A stretch of 19,062 bases of DNA from Paraeggerthella sp964369725. GTDB taxonomy: Bacteria; Actinomycetota; Coriobacteriia; Coriobacteriales; Eggerthellaceae. The notes below the pieces were generated by a model that worked only from the letters and a program-made list of their open reading frames with translations, was not told where the DNA came from and made no database searches. The stretch covers positions 1-19,062 of the forward strand of contig CAYJGC010000032.1 in assembly GCA_964369725.1 (NCBI GenBank). The letters run 5' to 3'. How positions within the stretch are numbered: the first letter of the stretch is position 1; the number at the start of each line of letters is the position of its first letter. The translations under genes and the position numbers were made by a program. This document shows, in pieces, positions 14,680 through 19,062 of this stretch.

Positions 14680-16761
14680 TTAAAGATTAAAGCTTCCTGC
14701 GTTTCTTATACTTAATGCAACAGTTGAAGCGTTGTGCAGAAGTGAAGACACCTGAGGTGAAATAACGCCAGTTATACCACCTGCCAACAACGCCGAATTA
14801 AAAATCATTACCTCTTTAAAAGATGCATCAAGGCGGTCAGACAGTCCAGCACTCATACGCCGAAGAGCAACGATTGACTCCAATTCGCCACCAGTCAAGG
14901 TAATATCGGCAACTTCTTTTGCAACGGCAGTGCCCTGACCCATTGCAATACCAACATCAGCAAGAGAAAGAGCTGGCGCATCGTTCACTCCATCACCAAC
15001 CATGACAACACGCCTTCCTTCCGCCTTAAGAGATTCTACATATGTATATTTGTCTTCTGGTAGAAGATTTGCCTGAAATTCTGTCACACCCGCCTCGTTC
15101 GCTATACGCTCAGCAGTTTGGTAGTGATCACCAGTAAGCATGACGATACGCTCAAAGCCCAGCATACGTAAATCTGAGATTGCCTGCGAAACACCTTTTT
15201 TAAGGGGGTCATGAATACCAATCACGCCAACAAGTTTCCCATCTACAGCAAGGTATAGAGGTGAGAGGCCTTCCATTTCCTGCATAAGAAAAGCATGGTC
15301 TTCGTCGCAACTCTCTACACCTTCATCGCCAACAACAAAATGCTCTGAACCAATAATGACACGCTTGCCCTTAAGAGAAGAAACAATACCATGGGCAACA
15401 AGATACTCTACCTCCGCATGATCCTCACGATGCTGAAGGTCCTGTTCAGCGGCAGCACGAACAACTGCACGAGCTACAGGATGCGGGAAGTGTTCCTCTA
15501 AACAAGCAGCTAATCTAAGTACCTCTTGCTCATCCCAACCGCGAAAAGCTAAGATGCGTGCTACCTCGGGGGTTGACTCGGTTAAGGTACCTGTCTTATC
15601 AAAAACAATAGTATCCGCCGACGCCACCGCTTCAAAGTGTTTAGACCCTTTAACCGTAAACCCAACTTTTGCGCTTTGACTCATGGCAGATAGGACAGCA
15701 ATTGAGCTCGTTAGCTTAAGTGCACAGGAATAATCAACCATTAAAGCAGCGGATGTCTTCATCAAACTGCGTGTAGTTACTGCAACCAAAGCAGCTAAGA
15801 GAAAATTCCACGGAACAACTCGATCAGCCAACTGCTCCATGCGTGATTGTGTTTCAGATTTAAGAGAATCGGACAATTCCACCATAGAGACGATTGAGCG
15901 CAGCTTAGTTTCGCTCACGTCAGATCTAACTTCTACAATTATCTCTCCATCTTCTACAGCGGTGCCCGCAAAGACTGCATCACCAGTTACACGCTCTACC
16001 GCAAGCGGCTCACCCGTTAAAGACGACTGATTAACCATAGCAGTACCACTTACAACCACACCATCCATACACACCGGCATACCGGTTCTTACTGCAACTC
16101 GATCTCCAATACTCAAATCAGCAACAGAAACTTTGATTTCTTGATCGCCTTTCAGAAGTTGAGCCGTCTCTGGCAAATCTAGCAAAGCATTAATCAACGC
16201 CCCTTCGGATCGAGCACGCGTATAATCTTCTAAGATTTCACCAACCTGCAAAAGAAGCATAGTCTGACTGGCAGTTGATGGATCACCCTTCGCGTATGAG
16301 ATACCTATAGCAGCAGCATCAAGAACAGGAACATCGAGACGTGCCTGAGAAAGAGACACTAAAGCATGTTTTAGAAAATTCTTAAATCGCCAGAGCGAAA
16401 ACGCAACTAGCAAAAAACTTGGTAAGAACATGCGACGCAGAAAATGGAAGCCGACCAACGTCGCTAAGTCCATAAAAAGAGAATCTGTTCGAGGCGCAAG
16501 ATTTATTACAAAAGTTGATTTCTCGTGTTCAATAGCTAACGCATCAATAGACTCAAGGTGCTCAATAATCCTTTTACGCGTATCAGCTCCTCTATGGTAC
16601 ACAACAACAAGCTCTGCAATGCGAGGATACACAGATGAACGGATTACTACAGGGCACGAGTCAACCACACGATAAAGCGCGTCCAAATCACCCATAGGCA
16701 CCGGACCCATAAGCTTCAGTCTAAGACGACCTGGAAACTCACTTGCAATTGCAAATTTCAT
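14680..16761 (-). CDS. P1B-type heavy-metal-transporting ATPase with DYSCALKL membrane motif
   Basis: The protein has 693 residues. An N-terminal ferredoxin-like domain (1-80, GRLRLKL) has no CxxC metal site. Actuator TGE is in SLTGEP (247-252), the phosphorylation loop is DKTGT (388-392), HP is at 426-427 and the hinge is GDGVNDAP (589-596). In place of the CPC of copper and zinc pumps, the metal helix carries DYSCALKL (343-350), followed by TSS where relatives commonly have ATP. This class includes CtpC-like Mn/Zn pumps; the metal here is not determined. It probably exports a divalent cation using ATP. It follows the 91-residue membrane protein gene by 5 bp with no strong ribosome binding site, which suggests translational coupling. 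A terminator follows the gene. Confidence 0.92.
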   Translation of the reverse strand: MKFAIASEFPGRLRLKLMGPVPMGDLDALYRVVDSCPVVIRSSVYPRIAELVVVYHRGADTRKRIIEHLESIDALAIEHEKSTFVINLAPRTDSLFMDLATLVGFHFLRRMFLPSFLLVAFSLWRFKNFLKHALVSLSQARLDVPVLDAAAIGISYAKGDPSTASQTMLLLQVGEILEDYTRARSEGALINALLDLPETAQLLKGDQEIKVSVADLSIGDRVAVRTGMPVCMDGVVVSGTAMVNQSSLTGEPLAVERVTGDAVFAGTAVEDGEIIVEVRSDVSETKLRSIVSMVELSDSLKSETQSRMEQLADRVVPWNFLLAALVAVTTRSLMKTSAALMVDYSCALKLTSSIAVLSAMSQSAKVGFTVKGSKHFEAVASADTIVFDKTGTLTESTPEVARILAFRGWDEQEVLRLAACLEEHFPHPVARAVVRAAAEQDLQHREDHAEVEYLVAHGIVSSLKGKRVIIGSEHFVVGDEGVESCDEDHAFLMQEMEGLSPLYLAVDGKLVGVIGIHDPLKKGVSQAISDLRMLGFERIVMLTGDHYQTAERIANEAGVTEFQANLLPEDKYTYVESLKAEGRRVVMVGDGVNDAPALSLADVGIAMGQGTAVAKEVADITLTGGELESIVALRRMSAGLSDRLDASFKEVMIFNSALLAGGITGVISPQVSSLLHNASTVALSIRNAGSFNL

Positions 16762-16766
16762 AGCTA

Positions 16767-17042
16767 CTACTTATCTGCCTTTTCCTGTGCTTCTGTCTCT
16801 GACTCTTCAGCTTCTTTTTCTGCTGCTTGTACATTGAGATAATTTGCCTCAGCTACAATGTCGTCAACCTCGGCTTTTGCTTGCTCAACAATCCCTTGAT
16901 AAGCCGACTTTACCTGAAGACCTTTTGCAATGCCTTTAGCGTAGCATTGTTTTGCCTGAGAACTTGTGGCTGCTTTTAGCCCAATAGATCCTAACAAAAA
17001 TCCAATACCCAGCATCATTCCGCCAAATTTCCCAATCATCAT
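16767..17042 (-). CDS. Small glycine-zipper membrane protein, PacL/DUF1490-like partner of the ATPase
   Basis: The protein has 91 residues. Residues ~6-23 are a transmembrane helix with spaced glycines (GGMMLGIGFLLGSIG), then SSQAKQCYAKGIAKGLQVK and a long charged helix (VEQAKAEVDDIVAEAN). The tail is Glu/Ala-rich (EKEAEESETEAQEKADK). The layout matches the small proteins encoded immediately before CtpC-type ATPases, of which mycobacterial PacL1 is the studied example: it anchors the pump in membrane platforms and acts as a metal chaperone. The His/Asp metal-binding tail of PacL1 is absent; the acidic tail might replace it. The start has AAAGAGG five bases upstream. It is the first gene of the ATPase operon. 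Family membership is judged by eye. Confidence 0.75.
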   Translation of the reverse strand: MMIGKFGGMMLGIGFLLGSIGLKAATSSQAKQCYAKGIAKGLQVKSAYQGIVEQAKAEVDDIVAEANYLNVQAAEKEAEESETEAQEKADK

Positions 17043-17090
17043 AGTAACCTCTTTCTAAGTAGTAATTCGGCCAGTACAATCAATACATGG

Positions 17091-17119
17091 TTGCACTGCT
17101 ACATAATTTTGACTATACT
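17091..17119 (+). promoter_or_regulatory. Promoter of the 26-residue membrane protein gene
   Basis: TTGCAC (17091-17096), a 17-base spacer and TATACT (17114-17119). Transcription would start near 17126, about 54 bases before the ATG. Its -10 overlaps that of the opposing promoter. Confidence 0.55.
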
Positions 17120-17140
17120 CTCCATTAAAGCCAAAGTCAA
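17112..17140 (-). promoter_or_regulatory. Promoter of the PacL-like/ATPase operon
   Basis: On the minus strand TTGACT (17140-17135), a 17-base spacer and TATAGT (17117-17112), both 5 of 6 to consensus. It faces and overlaps the plus-strand promoter, so the two polymerases would compete. TTGACT (17109-17114) and AGTCAA (17135-17140) also form an inverted repeat that a shared regulator could bind. Confidence 0.65.
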
Positions 17141-17179
17141 CCATAACATACAATTAAGGAAACACGAGAGGAGGCTCAT

Positions 17180-17260
17180 ATGAAGCAGCATAAATTCTGG
17201 GCATGGGCTGCACTAGCCTGCATGGCTCTTTCCATCTACACTGGAATCAAGCATAAGTAA
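17180..17260 (+). CDS. 26-residue single-span membrane protein, divergent to the metal ATPase operon
   Basis: A short ORF begins ATG at 17180 with a near-ideal AGGAGG five bases upstream and ends TAA at 17258-17260. The peptide is MKQHK, then FWAWAALACMALSIYTG, then IKHK: a positively charged N-terminus, one hydrophobic helix and a basic His-containing C-terminus, the plan of small membrane regulators such as KdpF or MgtR. It has its own promoter, opposed to that of the ATPase operon, and a weak terminator 60 bp downstream. It may be a subunit or modulator of the pump; that role is inferred only from position and shape. I recall similar short peptides beside metal ATPases in Firmicutes but cannot verify it here. 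Confidence 0.72.
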   Translation: MKQHKFWAWAALACMALSIYTGIKHK

Positions 17261-17319
17261 TTTTTCATATCTTTATCACATTTCCTATTCTTCCCTTCTT
17301 ATAGACTAGACACAATTTA

Positions 17320-17340
17320 CAGGCTTACGCCTGCATTTTC
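17320..17340 (+). terminator. Weak terminator after the 26-residue gene
   Basis: CAGGC, loop TTAC and GCCTG form a 5-bp stem followed by CATTTTCTCTTTCTC. It lies between the small gene and the flavodoxin promoter. Confidence 0.45.
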
Positions 17341-17350
17341 TCTTTCTCTC

Positions 17351-17379
17351 TTGACTAAATGAATAATCTTGGTTATAAG
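17351..17379 (+). promoter_or_regulatory. Promoter of the flavodoxin gene
   Basis: TTGACT (17351-17356), a 17-base spacer and TATAAG (17374-17379), each 5 of 6 to consensus. Transcription would start near 17386, about 64 bases before the start codon. Confidence 0.75.
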
Positions 17380-17449
17380 TTTTCCTTATCTAACATTTTA
17401 TTGATAGATATCTGCAAGCTAGTAAGGAAATTGAGAAAAGGAGCAGAAT

Positions 17450-17872
17450 GTGAGTAAAGTAGCAATAGTTTTTTGGAGTGGTACGGGCAACACTGAAGCA
17501 ATGGCCAATCTTGTATTACAAGGAATTCAAGCACAGGGATCTACTGCCGATATTATCCAAGCTTCAGATTTTAGTGTCGACAAAATAGGTCTCTATGATG
17601 CGTTTGCCTTTGGCTGTCCCTCCATGGGTGATGAAGAACTTGAGGACACAGAATTTCTTCCGATGTACGATGAAGTTGAACCTTATCTTTCTGGAAGAAA
17701 AGTACTTCTTTTTGGTTCCTACGATTGGAACGACGGTGAATGGATGGAGCTCTGGGAGCAACGAGCTGAAGAAGCAGGTCTCGACATAGTTGAATCCGTT
17801 ATAGCAAAAGACTATCCGGATGAAGAGGCGAGCTCAGAATGTCTACGTGCTGGACGATTAATTGCAAACTAG
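17450..17872 (+). CDS. Short-chain flavodoxin
   Basis: The protein has 140 residues and is a soluble FMN-binding one-electron carrier of the cytoplasm. The phosphate loop SGTGNTE is at 10-16. The loops around the isoalloxazine ring are GCPSMGDEELED (55-66) and GSYDWNDGEWM (89-99, with W93 and the acidic cluster usual for clostridial-type short flavodoxins). Translation starts at GTG 17450, with AAGGAG six bases upstream; the ATG two bases earlier is followed at once by TGA in its own frame, so it cannot be the start. The gene has its own promoter and converges on thrH across a shared hairpin. It could feed electrons to radical or reductase enzymes, but its partner is not identifiable here. 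Confidence 0.94.
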   Translation: MSKVAIVFWSGTGNTEAMANLVLQGIQAQGSTADIIQASDFSVDKIGLYDAFAFGCPSMGDEELEDTEFLPMYDEVEPYLSGRKVLLFGSYDWNDGEWMELWEQRAEEAGLDIVESVIAKDYPDEEASSECLRAGRLIAN

Positions 17873-17901
17873 CTATTCCCTATCGACTAAGACACGCTAC
17901 T

Positions 17902-17938
17902 AAAAACAGGCTATCAACCCCTTCGTTGATAGCCTGTT
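17902..17938. terminator. Shared terminator between flavodoxin and thrH
   Basis: AACAGGCTATCAAC (17905-17918) and its exact reverse complement (17925-17938) form a 14-bp stem with a 6-nt loop. On the minus strand a run of five T follows, so it terminates thrH well. In the plus direction, after flavodoxin, it has the stem but no T-run. Confidence 0.88.
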
Positions 17939-17944
17939 GCGACC

Positions 17945-18544
17945 TTAATATGCCTTGCGGATAGCTTCTAACAAATCATCATACTCGGTAAAAGCTTCTA
18001 GATCAGGGTTTTCCTCCCTGATACTCTCGGGGCTCTTGAATAAAAATCCCGCTTTGCTTGCACGAATCATTGCCAGGTCATTATAGCTATCTCCTGCTGC
18101 TATGGTTTCATAACCACAATCATGAAAGGCGTTAACCGTAGTGAGCTTTGATGGAAGGCATCGCATGCGATACCCGGTAATTTGTCCATTATCAGCTACC
18201 TCAAGCTCGTTGCAAAAAATCGTTGGCCAGCCCAGTTTCTCCATAAGAGGACTTGCGAACTGAGCGAATGTATCGCTAATAATAATCACTTGACCTTCAC
18301 TGCGCAACGCATCCAAGAAATCCTTTGCGCCAGGCATTGGATCGATGCGTGCAATGGTTGCCTGGATTTCTTCAAGCCCCAAACCATGCTTGTCCAAAAC
18401 ATCCAGTCGATACTTCATAAGCTTGTCGTAATCTGGCTCGTCACGCGTCGTGCGTTCAAGCTCGGGAATACCTGCTTCCTGGGCAAAGGCTATCCAAATC
18501 TCTGGTACCAAAACTCCTTCTAAATCCAAACAAACTAAATTCAT
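17945..18544 (-). CDS. thrH: Phosphoserine phosphatase / homoserine phosphotransferase ThrH
   Basis: This HAD-superfamily enzyme dephosphorylates phosphoserine and can transfer the phosphate to homoserine, linking serine and threonine biosynthesis in the cytosol. At 199 residues it matches the family length (about 200). Motif I is DLEGV, with catalytic D7 and the Glu at position 9 typical of ThrH; the LVPEIWIAFA that follows is characteristic of the family. Motif II is ISDTF (S90) and motif IV is GDSYND (151-156). TTRDEPDYDKLMKYRLDVL is the expected cap region. The start has AGGAGG nine bases upstream. It stands alone and ends at the shared terminator. Confidence 0.93.
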   Translation of the reverse strand: MNLVCLDLEGVLVPEIWIAFAQEAGIPELERTTRDEPDYDKLMKYRLDVLDKHGLGLEEIQATIARIDPMPGAKDFLDALRSEGQVIIISDTFAQFASPLMEKLGWPTIFCNELEVADNGQITGYRMRCLPSKLTTVNAFHDCGYETIAAGDSYNDLAMIRASKAGFLFKSPESIREENPDLEAFTEYDDLLEAIRKAY

Positions 18545-18794
18545 AGTACTGTTCCTCCTCGATACGTTTATTTACATTTGATATTCTCTCACAGAAACAT
18601 AATACCGTTTTACTACCCTTATCTCTACCTGCAATTTTTCAGGCAGAAGGATTTACAGACCTATGCTCACCTTATTACACTCAGGTTAGTCAAACCACTC
18701 ATCTATTCATACGCCTTTAACGAAGAACTCTCGACAGCACCAATCCCCTAAAGTCGATTTCAAAAAAATATTTTTCTTTTTTGGAAAATAGCTC

Positions 18795-18823
18795 TTGCAC
18801 GAGCAGACAAGTATAGGTATCAT
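18795..18823 (+). promoter_or_regulatory. Promoter of the tRNA-Asp pair
   Basis: TTGCAC (18795-18800), a 17-base spacer and TATCAT (18818-18823), placing the transcript start near 18830, about 14 bases before the first tRNA. Confidence 0.6.
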
Positions 18824-18843
18824 ATATCGCGCTGCTAAAGCAG

Positions 18844-18920
<77 letters not shown>

Positions 18921-18945
18921 TTTTGCTTTAGCTGATTTTACTTGT

Positions 18946-19022
<77 letters not shown>

Positions 19023-19032
19023 TCACTTACTC

Positions 19033-19055
19033 AAACCCGCTACCAGCGGGTTTTT
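19033..19055 (+). terminator. Terminator of the tRNA-Asp transcript
   Basis: AAACCCGCT, loop ACC and AGCGGGTTT form a 9-bp stem followed by TTGATTT, ten bases after the second tRNA. Confidence 0.9.
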
Positions 19056-19062
19056 GATTTCT

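Overview
The window is bacterial. It suggests a low-GC member of the actinobacterial class Coriobacteriia (an Atopobium- or Eggerthella-like anaerobe); the genus is not resolved. The inference rests on a Tat-exported single-domain flavin reductase beside a 12-segment membrane LuxR regulator, a K+-type membrane pyrophosphatase, many strong AGGAGG ribosome binding sites and CCA-encoding tRNAs. Most genes lie on the minus strand. A 100-N scaffold gap at 9697-9796 shows that this is a draft assembly.

Layout. 1-2089 (+) is a UvrD/PcrA helicase that lacks only its extreme N-terminus. 2090-2757 holds what looks like a frameshifted gene remnant. 2758-5935 (-) is a pair: a membrane LuxR-type regulator and a Tat-signal FAD reductase, with palindromes in both leaders. 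5936-7170 is a gene-free island of about 1.2 kb, rich in repeats: a 149-bp element with 24-bp inverted ends, about five degenerate copies of a ~64-bp tandem repeat, and a 16-bp perfect hairpin. 7171-9355 (-) is hppA with a strong terminator. 9356-10065 is non-coding and contains the gap, which is flanked by two identical 55-bp copies. 10066-12055 (-) holds a C-terminally short LarE-like PP-loop protein and the GTPase YchF. 12162-13538 (-) is a sodium:amino-acid symporter with its own promoter and leader. 13760-14482 (-) is a GNAT acetyltransferase with a TTG start.

14680-17260 is the most interesting locus. A P1B-type metal ATPase with a DYSCALKL membrane motif in place of CPC is encoded immediately after a 91-residue glycine-zipper membrane protein resembling the PacL/DUF1490-type partners of P-ATPases. 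A divergent 26-residue single-span membrane protein with a near-ideal ribosome binding site lies opposite. The two transcription units appear to fire from overlapping face-to-face promoters. 17450-17872 (+) is a short-chain flavodoxin and 17945-18544 (-) is ThrH; they converge on one shared hairpin terminator. The window ends with two identical tRNA-Asp(GTC) genes, their promoter and a terminator.

How the genes relate: the flavin reductase and its regulator are probably an inducible anaerobic electron-acceptor module at the membrane. The ATPase, the 91-residue protein and the 26-residue protein are probably a metal-export module. The remaining genes are housekeeping or transport genes, each with its own promoter or terminator.
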